Positions 12,640 through 30,693 are shown, counted from the first letter of the stretch. The stretch is DNA of 64,000 nucleotides from Parasponia andersonii (GCA_002914805.1 JXTB01000003.1:585168-649167); one strand, 5' to 3'. Numbers and translations are program-made. The notes: generated by a model not told the origin, from the letters alone.

Positions 12640-15118
12640 GAAACTATAGAAAAAAAACATGATCATATCATAAACGCATCAGAAAAATTAGCGGATTTAG
12701 GTTTTAAAATTTTTCATGAAAACAATTTTCATAACTATAAAATATGCATATATCAATTGCAGGATCATGTATAAAATAACTCAAATCTAGATGCATAAAC
12801 CCTAGAGATAAGATTAAGGTATACATCTTGTAGCATACTCTTCCTTGATCTCTTTGTTGAGGGTGATAAAATCTCCAACTCTATATTTTCTTATCTATAC
12901 TTTTGCTCCTGGTTGATGAGGCGAGTAGACACTAAGTTGAATATTTCACTGGAGAATGATCTGAACACCTTCTTAATTATTTGGAACATCGGAATGTGAG
13001 ATGAGATTGTGAGGTTGCAGAAAACTTTTTCTCTCCTCTTCTCTCAACCTTGGTCGAATTCTCTCTCTCCATTTCCCTCTATTTCATGTGTGACACTCCC
13101 AGTGCTACTATATAGTTTTTTCTCATATATATATATATATGACCCAAAATTGCTAATCCCAATCTAATTAGAATTGGATTCTCCAATTTGGGCTTTTGGT
13201 GTATTTTTATAAATATGTCTAACTCATGTAAATTATTTATAAAAATACCAACATCTGTGTAGAATCATTATTTTACACAGTTTCATAAATTTCACAGATA
13301 CCACCGACCAATTAATGAGATTTACTGAGCTAGACAAAGAGCCTAATGGATCCAAATAATCTAAGCTCCAATAGTATGATAAATACATAATAACTCTTAT
13401 TATGGTATTTATATAAATACTATTAGTAAAGAAGACACTCCACTAAAGGACTAATACTGCATTCTTAGATTAAATGTCATGTCTTTTATAAAGATTTAAT
13501 CAACTAGTCTTGATTAACTAATCCATCTAGCATATTCTGTATAATATATAAAATCTCTGTCAGTAGTTGGATAAGTGAAATTGCCATAATAACATTCCTA
13601 CACATATTTATTTTTAAGTTATCATCTTTCTATCAAAGAATAATGTTATCGATAATTTTGTTCTCAATGGTCATTTAGACAAAATTATCAACCAATTTAT
13701 AGAGTGAATACTAAGATCTTAGATTTAATTATTCCATAAATCCTAAAAGACCATAAAGTGGCAATTATTGTATAGTGTCCTTAACTATTGGTGTTCCCAT
13801 CAATTCATAAACCATAACCTCCAATATGCCAGAGTTCGCCTATAATTTTATAGAGGGTAGTCTTTTAACAAATCAAAAGGCTACAACCTATAAAAACAAA
13901 TCTAGTCAAATATCAAGGATTAAGATATATATGTTAAGAGCTAGTTTATGATAATACTAAGAATTGAGTTACGGCACTCAAATTCTTTATATTACCTGGT
14001 CCAGTTTAATACACATAACTTATTTATATTATACTAGTGTTTTTATTAGAAGTTAGACACTTTAATGATTTTAGACACATCATTCCCGTTGAGATAGGCA
14101 AACACTATAATCTTTTATAAATATCGTATTCTATCTTTGTTTATAGATTATGATCTAGTTAATTTAGAGGTAGTTAAAAAAAGGCCCAATACTGCACTCT
14201 GAGATTATATGTCATACCTTTAATAGAGATTTAATCAACTAGCCTTTATTAACCGATACATCTTGTATATTCTATACCACATATAGAATTCCTATACAAT
14301 GTCGTAGTTAGACAGGTGAAATTACCGTAATACTCCTTCAACACATATTTATCTTTAAGTTACTATCTTTCTATCAAGAAATAATATTGTCGATAATTTT
14401 ATTCTTAATGGCTATTTAGACAAAATTATCAACCAATTCACAAAGTGAATACTAAGATCTTAGATTTAATTATTCCATTAATCTTGAAAGACCTTAAAGT
14501 AGCATTAATATATAGTGTCTTTAACTATTTGGTGTTCCCATTAATTCATAAATTATAACCTCCAATATGTTAGAGTTCACTTCTAATTTCATAGAGGATA
14601 GTCTCTTAAAAAATTAAAAGGTTACAACCCATAAAAGCAAGTCCAGTCAAACATCAAGGATTAAGATCTACATGCTAAGAGCTAGTTTGTGGTAATATAA
14701 AAATTGAGTTATGGCACTCCAATTCTTTATATTACCCAGTCCAGTTCAATATATATAACTTATTTATGTTGCACTAGTGTTTTTTTCAAAAGTTAGATAC
14801 TTCAATGATTTGAGGCACATCATTCCCGTTGAGATAGACGAACACTACACTCTTTAATAAATAAAGTATTCTATTTTTATTTATAGATTATAATCTAGTT
14901 AATTTAGGCTAAGTTAAAAAAATGAGCCTCTTCATAATTAACACTTAATCATGTTTGTTTTTTTATACATAAATAAAGTCATGGAATCTTTTTCAGATGA
15001 ATAAACTATTCAATTGAAACATTTTAATTTGGCAAATATTATAATTGCATATAAGATAAAATTGTTTATACTAAAGGGTAAAATTAGAAATTTACTTTTT
15101 AGTGCAAATATCCCAACA
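12640..15118 (-). mobile_element. LTR of family X, copy 3, with internal duplication
   Basis: In reverse orientation it begins TGTTGGGAT at 15,118 and follows copies 1 and 2 to about 12,650; the distal terminus is not clear. It is longer than the others because a segment of about 730 bp is present twice (about 13,463-14,189 and 14,190-14,900). The two halves differ at roughly one position in six or seven by eye. No clear target duplication was found. The stretch 12,285-12,640 just beyond it is AT-rich with nothing recognised. Confidence 0.65.
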
Positions 15119-15552
15119 AAATTTATACCCAGTACATATTTTTATACTTTATTTTCATAAATACCCGTTTTTTATTTTTCTTTCAAAAGTATCATTTTTA
15201 TGATATACATTTTATGTACAAAATATGAGCGGTATACATTTACAATATAAATTTTTACCAATGAAGTATATATTTCTTATGTAAAATATGAACATTACAT
15301 ACTTATAATATAAATGTTTACTATGGTTTACATTTTTCATTATATATTTTACATATGGTATATATTTTGAATTGTGTGCCAAATTTTAGTGTAATATTTA
15401 TTCATGAAATATATACTATGGTATAAATTTCATGTGTAAAACACTAGTGGTATATATTTTTTCAAAAACGATAAAAATGGATATTTTAAAAATAAAAATT
15501 GGTATTTATAAAAATGTGGTTTAAAAAATGGTATTTATGGACTTTTCCCTTA
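15119..15552. mobile_element. MITE-like element with ~90-bp degenerate terminal inverted repeats
   Basis: The left end (TTTATACCC...ATAAATACCCGTTTTT) resembles the reverse complement of the right end (GGTATTTATAAAAATG...GGTATTTATGGACTTTTCCC) over about 90 bp. The middle is AT-rich with repeats of GTATATA. There is no coding capacity. Its left end abuts the terminus of LTR copy 3. Transposon superfamily is not determined; the ends look Mutator-like. Confidence 0.4.
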
Positions 15553-15957
15553 AGTGACAAGTTCGCTACCAGAGCTATACATGCTACGAGCTTTAATTAA
15601 TGTTGGGCCATAATGTAAGCATTAGGACCGGCCCATTATTTCGTGTTCTTAGCCGAATAACAAAATTTTTTCTCCCATTTTAAGAAAATATAGTTCTTTA
15701 AAAAAATGACCGGTACAAAAACTCATACTCCATATATAAATGCTGGTATATAAGTGACTATATCAAGTGTCATTTAGCTATAAAAGCGGAATAAAAAACT
15801 TATATTTATTTAAAAAAAAGTGTAAAAAGAGGGACACCCTCCCTAATTTCAGAACAAATATTTGGCAGTAACCATCTATATAGAGAAGTTGGCCAACTAA
15901 AAATAGAAATTTCTATGATGGTACCATTTTTTTTTTTTTTCTGAAATTGAAGTACTT

Positions 15958-16083
15958 GTACAAATATAGAAGGAGAAAAGCCAAGAACAATCGATGTATT
16001 GGCTTAAAAGTAGGAGTGCGTGTATAAATATAGAATGAGAGAACCTCTGAACAATCGATGTATTGGTGTAAAAGTTAGAATTC
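15958..16083. repeat. ~62-bp tandem direct repeat downstream of the beta-glucosidase gene
   Basis: Two adjacent copies share AAATATAGAA, GAGA and AACAATCGATGTATTGG, then TAAAAGT (15,960-16,020 and 16,022-16,083). They lie just 3' of the stop codon of the minus-strand beta-glucosidase gene, probably in its 3' untranslated region. The rest of 15,553-15,957 is AT-rich with no gene seen. Confidence 0.7.
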
Positions 16084-16101
16084 GAGTACCATCAATTATT
16101 T

Positions 16102-20623
<4,522 letters not shown>

Positions 20624-20629
20624 TGTTTC

Positions 20630-20680
20630 TAACGTGAATATATATATATATATATATGTATATAAATATATTATAGGTGT
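20630..20680 (-). promoter_or_regulatory. TA-rich tract in the beta-glucosidase promoter
   Basis: A TATATA microsatellite followed by TATAAATATATTA lies 15-55 bp upstream of the minus-strand start codon. It could supply a TATA box, although it is close to the ATG; the true transcription start is not visible. Confidence 0.3.
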
Positions 20681-23600
20681 AGACTTTAGAGTGAATAAAC
20701 AGAGATAGAGAGGGTATGTTATATAAGACTGAAACTCTCCTGGTATCTATTTATCGAGATACAGAGAGATCAAATTATTTAATTTATCTCTTCTTTTGGC
20801 TAAGAGTGATATAATGTGTGAAATGGGGTTGTTGAGAAGCGAAAAATGGCCAATAATGGTGGTTTCCAAGCTGGGAAGGAAGGAAGAAATGCCTACGACA
20901 TATATATAGTAGGATTTAGAAACATGGTGGGTTTTTTTTAATAAAATAATAATAATAAAAACATAAAAATAATTTTGAGTGGGGAGGAGAGAGATAGAGA
21001 GAATGGAAATATAGATTTTTAAGTCTTTGAGTTCACACGTTTCCATATTTATACCAGAATAAGCATCCTACCGCAATGGGATTGCCTTTGTTTTTGTAAG
21101 GCACGGGATTGCTTTTTGCCTACCCTTTCCTTGCTTGTATCTCTATATTGCTTTCTAACTTATTAGTTTTGTTCTTCTTGTTTTTGGTTATTTTTAATAA
21201 ATAATTTTTATAATTAAGTACTAATATACGCTTATTTATTCTGTTTTAGTGACTCCGTACTTATCTACTAGGCCTACCACTTTCTTCGTTATTTTCTAGA
21301 GAAAGCATACTCCAATAGTCCAATATGTATTCCAATCAAGAGAAGAAAAGATCATGGTAAATCATTATTACTAGAGCTTAATTGCATAAAAGAAAAAACC
21401 CCATAAATATACGTAACATTATAAACTAAAATATGACACAAGAAAAAATTTATAGCACTTTTATGGTAATTCTTCCAACAATAGTTCACGCCATCAAAGC
21501 CCTTTTTGAAACAGAATAGCCGTAATTGTTTGCGTATTATTGGGACATCCCAAGCCATCAATTTCATCATTTTTTTTTTTCAAATTTTGGGTTATATGAC
21601 TCATCAAGGAAGATGGGACATCCCCAAGGGTGAGAGATCCCACTCACAGCCTTTAAGACTTTGATTTGGTTCATTCTTTTGTGTGTACTGAGAAAAACCC
21701 ATTCGCTGCTATGAGCTGCCTCTTCAAACTTGTTCACACTTTGGAATCAATTAGAGGTTGAAAAACACACTAAGAAGCAAAATTTCAGTGTTACTAAGTC
21801 GAAGAGCATGATTCTCATCTCATCATTAAATTTAAAGTGCCACTAGCCACATCAGAGTTTTTTCTTATGGCTACTCATGTGGTGGCAGTAGTGGAACTAG
21901 GGTCCATAAATAGAACACTACTAGAAGTGTCTAATTTGTTTCTTTTTCCTTTTTTTTTTTTTTTTTTATGTCATGGACCAATAGAATATGTCTTGAACCC
22001 ATTTGTTGGCAAAGATGGGATGCCGACTTAATTCGGATCCCATAAATAAGGAACAAAAATTTAAAGAAAAATAAAATGACCCCTTTTTTAAAATGCCAGT
22101 GAAGTCAAAATTCAATCTCAAGTCTCTTAAATGACACTGAAAGTATTACGTTCCACATTGGCAAATTAATCATTAGCAGTATAGTTTTCAAACTTGGTCT
22201 TTGTAGTGCCTAACATAATTTGACGCAGAAAGTTTACTCCAAAAGCAAAAATATAAGGAAGTCAACATGCAGTTATTTTTTTATTTTTATTTTTATCTTT
22301 TTTTTTTTTTGGGTGTTATGATCAATGTAAACTCACTCACACATATAGGAACAATGAAAAGCCTCATGAGTATTTTGTTACTTTTCAATTTCATGCATGT
22401 TGAAAACCGTTTCATAGGGCCTGTGGTGGATACCTACTATGCTTTGAATTTGTTCTTTATTTAAGAATGTTCTTAAAACATAAATTTATATTTTGGGTAG
22501 CATTTCTTGGAACCTTAGTCAAGTTTTTTGATGTGCACATATATGTCTGCTCTTTTTAAGCTAAAAAGTAATTTAGGCTTTGAAGCAATGCAATGGCATT
22601 ATTGCACTACATAATATATTAACATGGTTTCAACATCAATATTTTGTGGCATTCATGAAATCTGGGGACATTTGATGTTGTCGTATTATCATTTTCCACA
22701 AGTAGAGATTCTAAATTCATTAACGTGGTTTTCAATCTCTTGTTTTGTTCATAAGCTAGGGCCAAGGGTCATAGATGATAGATACATACAAGACAAGAAT
22801 TACGACAATTTGTAGTTCATCTAAGCCACTCCAGCTCGTTTACTCATTCTTTAATTGATGCCTTCGAAGTCTATATCTTAATCTTATAATGTTCTTGTCC
22901 CTTTGTGTACCATGTTTCTTTTATTTAATCCCTTCTTTTGCTTTCGCTAGAACGTTCGTTCGTTTGGTATTAATTTGTGATATATATATATAAGGCATCA
23001 ATTCATAAAATAATTTTTTTTTTTAACTATTTATAAGCAGTTTAATTTATTATACATCTTTTTTTTTATGATTTAAAATGTATAAAAAAAAATATTAAAT
23101 AAAAAATATTTTTTATTTTTTTAATTACTCAAATTATAATAATCATTAAATAATAATTCAACAGTTTTAAAAAATACCTACCACCTAGTGTTTATTATGT
23201 AATATTATAATTAACCGAAAAAGACCCAAGTAAAAACTATATGTATATTAATTAACATAGAAAAATATATATATACATATTATACAACTAATTTTTTGGT
23301 TGGAACCTGTAGCTAGGCTGTTTGATAATAAAACTAAAGAAATGTATACGTAAAAAATGAAAAGAAAAAGATGAGGGGCACATAATTATGACGTGTCGTT
23401 TGCATACCAAGGAGCCAAAAACTACTTGTCTTTTCTTGCCTTAAAGCACACTAATGTATTATGTAACAAGTGTATAATATATGACTGCGAGTGCGACATT
23501 TTATTTTTTCTCTATGCATAGTCAAATATTTTTCTAAGAGAAAATGACGTGACCCTTCATCTTGTTAAACGAAAACAGGAAGAAAAAATATATATATTTA

Positions 23601-24424
23601 TATATATATATATTTATTGGGAGGTAAAGGAAGAATATTGTTTAGTCATATTGTTAAGTATAAATTGTCGAGTACTTTTTCACACGTGAACGACAACGGA
23701 TATCCCAGACAAGGCACGACATGTAGTTTTCACAAAAGCATCAACATATTAACAAGTCGTTTTGTTGACATGACAACAGAAAATCGATATGTTGTATTTT
23801 GATGAGTACTTTTTAACTCTATGACATATCATTTTAATTAAAACACAACATTTAGACTATAATTGGATATACCTTTAATTTTTTGTTTGTAAAAATTGAA
23901 AACAAAAACAAAAAGTTCGTTTATGTTTTTAAATTTAAGAAATAAGAAACTTGCTTGGTAACACTCCAAATTAATTTTAATTTAAAAAAAAAAAACATAA
24001 ACGTGCTTGGTAAATATTAAAGTTAATTAGAAGTATACCATTTTCAAAAAAAAATTATTTAGAAAAATATCATTTTTAGAAGTTTATTTAGAAACACTCC
24101 ATCTATAAAAATACTACTCTCACAATTTTATTTAGATAAATGTCACTTTATAATATATTTATAAATGCCATTTTAAAATTTAGAAAAATACCATTTACTG
24201 GGTTTACTTTTTGTTGAAAAAAATTATGGAAGTGAAAATTTCTCACCTTCTTTTTTTGTAAAAAAAAGTGTTTACTATTTCTATTTCTACAAATTGAAAA
24301 CAAAATCAATGTTACTAAACATGTTTCCGAAACATTTTGTGAATTTTTGTTTATTGAAACCGAAAATAAAAGCGTATCTAAGCAAACCCCCCAAAAAAAA
24401 TTACCTATCTTTTTTTCTCTTTCA
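20681..24424. other. Intergenic region without a recognised gene
   Basis: AT-rich sequence between the divergent beta-glucosidase and CobW genes. It has long T and A runs (21,948-21,968, 22,297-22,310) and TA microsatellites (22,980-22,992, 23,588-23,612). The open frames (for example 20,747-21,046 minus, 21,837-22,031 plus, 22,267-22,464 plus) show no domain and no coding bias and look random. At about 23,880-24,390 the two ends (TTTTTGTTTGTAAAAATTG and its rough complement) hint at a decayed TIR element, but not convincingly. Confidence 0.5.
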
Positions 24425-24740
24425 TTCTTCGATCCCTAACTTTTAAAATGTTATAGGTTTTGTTCACAAATCATGTTTTAGTCTAATAAGTTTGGCCCTT
24501 GGACCTTCAAATATTGAATTATGCTATTGTAAATTATTTTTTCTTATCATCTTTAGTCTTTGGACTAGGGACCAAAGTTGATTTTTAAAAAATAATAATA
24601 ATTCATGGTGGCATAATATCATATTTGAATGTACAAAGATCAAAATGAGATAAAAATGCAGTTCAAAGACAAAGTTAGGGACATTTTAAAAGCATGGGAT
24701 CAAAAATGGAATTTAAGTCAAGGACAAAAAATAGATTAAC
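24425..24740. mobile_element. MITE-like element
   Basis: The left part (GATCCCTAACTTTTAAAATG ... GGACCTTCAAATATTGAATTATGC) is matched in inverse orientation by the right part (GCATAATATCATATTTGAATGTACAAAG ... GTTAGGGACATTTTAAAAG). The element is about 315 bp, non-coding and immediately followed by a second, different MITE. Confidence 0.5.
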
Positions 24741-24744
24741 CTTT

Positions 24745-25036
24745 CATTTTGGTTCCCGAAGTACATGATCAATTTTACTATTAGCTATTTAACTTTCAAT
24801 GTCTCATTCTAATGTGCAATATATTTTAATTTTTCTTCTTATGCTTTCAAATGTGTCATTATGCTACAATGAGCTGTGTTTTTTCTTTACTCATAGTTTG
24901 GTCCTTGTTTATAATAAATTTGTTTGAAGCTAAAAATAATAATAATGATAATTAATTAAAGTGCAAAATGAGACATTTGAAAGTTCAAAGATTTGAAATC
25001 GGATAGACTTTAAAGTTTATGGCCAAAATAAAGAAG
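24745..25036. mobile_element. MITE-like element with ~75-bp terminal inverted repeats
   Basis: The left end (TTTCATTTTGGTTCC ... CTTTCAATGTCTCATT) pairs with the reverse complement of the right end (AATGAGACATTTGAAAG ... GGCCAAAATAAAG). Length is about 290 bp, with no coding capacity. From 25,037 to 26,230 the sequence is AT-rich; the minus frame 25,462-25,695 was not recognised as a gene. Confidence 0.55.
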
Positions 25037-26230
25037 AAGGAAATATCCAACCGTTTTACATAGAAGCAGAATTTATTTGAAAGAGACAAAAAAGAAGAAT
25101 TTTAAATGACAATCTATGTCTCGTTTCGTGGCTTTCTTTAAGAATTTGGACACACCACTAAACCCCTAATAAAAATATATAACTTAAACAACGGGTATCA
25201 TGTCGTTTCTCTATAGAAAACTACAACAAACTATTAAACTAAAACGACAAGTCGTCTGATTAGTGCAATACGTCTTTTTCATGGGAAAAGTAATATTCTA
25301 ATTTATGTAAAAATTTCACCATAATTTTAATGTACTTGGTACATTTTCACCCTTTTTCTTCTTGTTCATAAGAAAATGAAAAATGTAATTATAAAAAATA
25401 AAGCATATATTTAAATAATTAGAATATTCAACCTTAATTCTAAAACATTTTTTCTTGCTTATTATAAAATCATATAATACAAATATTGAAAATCACATTT
25501 TAGAATTGAGAAAAAAAAAAAAGAAATTAAATTGTAGCGTATTTTTTTATAGAAAAGACTTCGGGATCGAGGAAAGTGACATATTGTACACCACTTTAGG
25601 ATGACCATAGAAGCATCCCATACATTAATAGGAATGTTCGCTGAAGGCCCTATACAATTGGCTTTTTTTCTCATAAAAAAAAGAGCGTCATTCAAATCCC
25701 GTTGAATGTTGTTACGAGTAAAGATACATGAGAGTGTAATCCTACGTACTCTCCATCAAGTAGTGGATTGGCAAAAATTAAGCACTCATGTTTAAAAGAT
25801 ATGGGCTAGTAAGGATCAACTAAATTATTCTAACGGTCTAATCGGTAAAATTGATTAACCACTCCTAATTAGTTAGATTTATGAGATAGACGGTTAAACA
25901 GGCTTTTAAGTCTAAACGGAGGGTAGAGATTTCCCTCGCAACCTTGATTGTATTATCTATTTTTAATTAGAAAAATAATTAATTATCTAAATCAAAAGAA
26001 CAACACAAATGACGAAGATTTCAAAAACTGAGAAAAAAAATTAAGGGTGTCATTGTAAGTAATGTTATTCAGGGACTAGCTTCGTATTTTTGGCATAAAA
26101 CGGGGTGCCAAAACATATTCTTTTATTCCATTTTCCCTAAATAAGTAAAATTCCTTAAACCCAAAAACATTCCTGGTCGCCGGAACAAGACGCACGACAC
26201 ACATTCGGACAAACCCAAACCCAATTGGAA

Positions 26231-29200
26231 ATGGAGGACGACGCAGAAACTCCACCCCTTGCTGTTCAAATTGACCAATCCACAGAACCTTATTCCTCAA
26301 ACGACGACGTTTCCGTCGGGGTCACCGTCATCACTGGCTATCTGGGTGCTGGTAAATCTACCGTAAGCTTCGCTTAAACTCACCCCAACCATGTCTCTAA
26401 ATCCCTTTACAGGCTCTCCCATATGCTCTCTTTTTATGCAATTTTATTGAATTTTTGTTTCTGGGTTTTGCGAATCCCAGCTGGTTAACTATATATTAAA
26501 TTCCCAACATGGGAAAAGGATAGCTGTGATATTGAATGAGTTTGGTGAGGAAATTGGTGTGGAAAGAGCTATGATTAATGAAGGAGATGGAGGAGCCCTT
26601 GTTGAAGAATGGGTTGAGCTTGCTAATGGCTGTATTTGTTGTACTGTCAAGCATAGTTTGGTTCAGGCTCTTGAACAACTTGTCCAGAGGAAGGAAAGGT
26701 ATTAAATAGCTTAAGTCATTAGTGAATATAATATATATATGTGCGTGTGTATATATATATATATGGAGAAAAAATAGAGTTGTGGGTTTCTTCTTTTAAG
26801 CCTCAATTCAATATATAAACGTATATAGAGTAAAAGCTACAGTTTTTCCAGCTACCCGGCTCTTTACTTCATAACTAAAAACGACTTGGGTGTCTTGTCA
26901 AGTGTCATTCATGTTATTCGTTCTGTCACATAGGTCATGTTGTGCTTATTGTTGGATTTTTTTTTTGTAGAATTGATCATATATTGCTGGAGACTACTGG
27001 GTTAGCGAACCCGGCTCCGCTTGCATCTGTTTTATGGTTGGATGATCAGCTGGAATCCTCAGTCAGGCTTGATTCAATTATCACCGTGAGTTCTAGTACA
27101 AATGTTGTTTAAATTTTTCTACATAATGTGACTTATGGTGTCATTTTATGTTATATTGTTTTGCATGTAACTTTTTTTCACCATCTTTACCATATTGACG
27201 TATCTATCTAATATGCTGAGTTAGTTTTTCTTTCTTTAAGCTGTTTTACAAGAGCCAATTGTTAGCTGCTGCTTTATTTATTGTAACCATATGTTAGTCT
27301 GCTAGTTTCCTATTATATATATTTATTTTTTGTCATTATATAGGTTGTCGATGCCAAAAACCTCAGGTTTCAGCTGAATGAGCGACGCAGTTCATCATCA
27401 TTTGCTGAAGCATATTCTCAAATTGCCTTTGCGGTACTCATCATATAGTGTCACTTGTTTATTTGAAAGAAACGGTCTTATAGTTGCGCTTATGACTATT
27501 CTTGATTCCACAATGACTGAGTTTTTTTTCCTTTTTAATCATAATTGCAACTCCATTGTGCCTCTGGTGGTCTTTTATTGCATCCTTATTATTTACTCTC
27601 AGTATATTTCTTTTACTCCAGCACATTGAGGTTAGGTTGATATCATATAGAATTATAGATGTATGCTGCTTATTCTGGATCCTTATTAGTTTTGTTGTTC
27701 TGTGTAGGATGTTGTAATTCTTAACAAAGTTGATTTGGTTTCTCCAGAGGGGTCTGGGGGTGTTTTGGATGACCTAGAGAAGGAGATACACAACATTAAC
27801 GCTCTTGCTAATATTATTCCTACTGTTCGTTGTCAAGTTGATCTGGCGAAGATATTGGACTGCCGAGCCTATGATGCTACGGTTAGTTGTTATATAACAA
27901 TTTGTCAATTAAAGGTTCATCTTTCATTCATACTAATCTCCTTTAACTAATGTTGCTTAATATACATTCTCAGCACATCACTCGATTAGAAGGACTGCTA
28001 GATGGAAGTCATGCTTTATCTATGCAAAATCTTCACGATGGTGGCGTGCGAACCTTATGCATTTCTGAGCTACGGCAAGTTGACCTTGATAAGGTGATCT
28101 TGAGATTACTAACACATACCATTTTAGATGACTTGCTATTTATGAGTAGGCTCTTTTCTATTGATTCTCAAAAGAGTAGTCTTTACTATTCTTCTTTAAT
28201 TCCAAGAACGCATCGTTAAACGGAGGATGTGTTAGTGTGTTACTATGTGATTTCAGTTTTCTTCTTAAAATATGGGTATAAAGTGGGATGAGCTAGTAAA
28301 GAGTCGACTTACTGACTCCTTACACTTGGATGTGTCTGTTATGTTAAAGAATAACATTTTTACGAGATTTGCGCCAAGTCACTGTTGAAAATACGTTGTA
28401 TCTGTAACTTTTTACTAAAGTAAGTTTTTGGAGTAGGTTTTATACATTCATGCTTTACTTTTAATCACATGTTTGAATTTTTAATCATTTGCTTAAGTTG
28501 TTGGATTTTGCATAAGATATTTTACTCTTACAAGTCTAACAGCTTCCACATGACCATTTCCCCTGGCATTTGGAAGCATGCTGTTGAAAAGCATTTCAGA
28601 AAGAATTATCCGCATGTCCCACAATAGTATTGGAAGCTTAAGGAACTAGTAAAGCGTATCCGTATTATTCCCAGTGTAAAAAGCACATATCCATATTACA
28701 TCTTAAGAAAAAGTAAACAAATCTTATTGAGGAATTATTTATTTATTTATGTAGCTTATTTCATAATTATCTCTTTCTTAACGTGATATTCTTATGTGAT
28801 AATATGTTTTACTAAATGATGCCTAATGTAATAATTTCTTAAAGGTTCGTGTATGGATTGAGGAGATTCTTTGGGATAAGAAATATGGCATGGATGTTTA
28901 CCGCTGCAAAGGGGTTTTGAGTGTCAGAAATTCCAATCAACTACACACTTTGCAGGTAAATGGTTCATAGTAAATGCCATTAACTGCTTTCGCTGATAAA
29001 CTTCGCGAGTCTGACTATTGTAAGATCTGAAGATTATTCTTTTGGTTGTCTGTCACTGTTGTGCCATAAATTTTTGTTGATGCTGCAATAATTTTTTTTT
29101 TTTTAAATAGCGGGACCCTTCTTATTCGTATAGTGACTGAAAACACCAATGCCAGTACTCTTATTTACAGATAATAGTGTCAATTGAGTTTGACAGAGGT

Positions 29201-29530
29201 CTAGGCTGCACTTTGAAATTCAGCTATCAGTCCTCTTATCTTCTTTTTCCTTTGTTTTTTGGGTGTATATTTTACATCCAACGATGATATGTTGGCAGGC
29301 TGTTAAGGAGATATATGATATTGTTCCAGCTCGTGATTGGAAAAATGACGAAAATCGGACGAACAAGATAGTTTTTATAGGTAATGATAAGCTCATGCTA
29401 CCCAATGAAGCTGAAGTTCAATCTTTACCTGGTTTATTGATTTGGTCTCATTTTAGTTTTGGTTCATGCAGGTCATAATTTGAATGAAAACGGTCTTGCC
29501 GATTCTTTTAGAGATTGTGCAACTTGTTAA
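26231..29530 (+). CDS. CobW/COG0523 (ZNG1-like) metal-chaperone GTPase
   Basis: Nine exons (26,231-26,362; 26,481-26,698; 26,971-27,085; 27,344-27,433; 27,708-27,881; 27,974-28,093; 28,845-28,955; 29,299-29,380; 29,472-29,530), all GT-AG and in phase, give 366 residues. The order of motifs is the family's: Walker A GYLGAGKST (36-44), the metal-binding CICC (95-98), ETTGLANP (about 126-133), NKVD (191-194) and a C-terminal CobW domain. COG0523 GTPases deliver metal to client enzymes; ZNG1 members supply zinc to methionine aminopeptidase. The acidic N terminus (MEDDAETPP) does not look like a transit peptide, so a cytosolic protein is likely. The last residues (DCATC) contain two Cys. The closest Arabidopsis gene, from memory, is At1g26520. 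The metal and client are inference. Confidence 0.9.
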
Positions 29531-29939
29531 ACCTTGCAGCATACGAAGTTTCCTCTAGCCAGAGTTATTTTACTGTAATTTTTTCTTACGATAGTGACGA
29601 TCTTGAGGCATATGAGTGTTTTGCAGTGGACCTCTTGGGATAATTGAACTTATTTGTGCTTTTATCCACAATAATAATAATTAGAAATAAAAAGATGAAA
29701 GTGTGGTTCATAATAGTACAAGGCCAACTGCAACAGATAAAAGCATAATCCGGAGTTGGAGTAGCAGCATGTACAGATATTGAAAATTTGAGATGCTAAA
29801 GCTAAATTGAAATAAAAGTATGCTCAGGTTTTGTGTGTGACTTCTTGAATAACGATTAAAGTCTAACTGGAACGCGTGCAAGACAACGTTTTTAAGATTT
29901 GACAACATCTGAGAACGAAATGGTGTTAAAGAAAAAAAG

Positions 29940-30185
29940 CTTATTCGGAAAACCGACGAGTTTTGGCGAAAACGACAACATATCTTGTAAACAACAGTAA
30001 AACATTTTCACCAAACGATGTAAACATTAAACGACAGTAATTTTCGAACGATAGACTTTATAAACGACAGAATTCATAAAAATGACAGCACATTGCAACA
30101 ACGACAAAATATATCTTGGGAATTACAAATAACAGCATACATATTAAACTTAAACTAAACTAAAACGACAATCAACAAGCATAAA
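29940..30185. promoter_or_regulatory. Cluster of AACGACA-type motifs upstream of the KTI12 gene
   Basis: AACGACA or close variants recur (29,971, 30,032, 30,063, 30,099, 30,162) within about 220 bp, with further CGAT and CAACA variants, about 500-750 bp upstream of the start codon. This is seen directly; no known factor is assigned. The remainder of 29,531-30,240 holds the CobW 3' end and nothing else recognised. Confidence 0.3.
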
Positions 30186-30693
30186 GCAATTTAACTAAAA
30201 GAGGCATACTTTCGTTCAAAACGATGTCGTTGGCGCTTCGAACTCTTTCTCTCAGTCTCAGCTTCCCCTACTTGGAGTCGGATTCCTATGAAAACCCCAG
30301 TTCCATTACTGCCCAACCAGAGACCTAGGCCGACGCGTCTGTGTGCTCACGAAGGATTCTACTCTGATCTGATTCTCCTTCTCACTTTCCTGTTTGGATT
30401 CCTGGAAAGTTTTGCGAGCTTTGTCTCTTTTGACCCTTTATTTGTTCAACCTCGTCTGCCCAATTCCAAAGGCAAGTTTGCTTTTTTTTTTTTTAATTTC
30501 ATTAACAATACTTTCTGAATACACGAACCTCACATCTGAAACTTAATCATGCTTATCACTAAATTTTGTAGCTTTTCCCATCCAAAAGTCGCCAATTCGT
30601 AATGGGTTTTTGTAAATTTTAGCTTGCTTGACTAAGAAAACATGCTAATATGATTCTTATCGACGCAGCAGCGGAGTCCGATCCTTTCCGAGA

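Noticed and set aside
20747-21046. Minus-strand 99-codon frame upstream of the beta-glucosidase gene
   Set aside because: Composition is that of random AT-rich DNA with no domain, and it overlaps the probable promoter.
23880-24390. Candidate hAT-like MITE with TTTTTGTTT ends
   Set aside because: The inverted similarity is mostly A/T homopolymer and not distinguishable from background by eye.
25462-25695. Minus-strand 77-codon frame, considered as an organelle DNA fragment or a LINE remnant
   Set aside because: No recognisable domain, no repeat boundaries, and I could not match it to a plastid gene; left unassigned.
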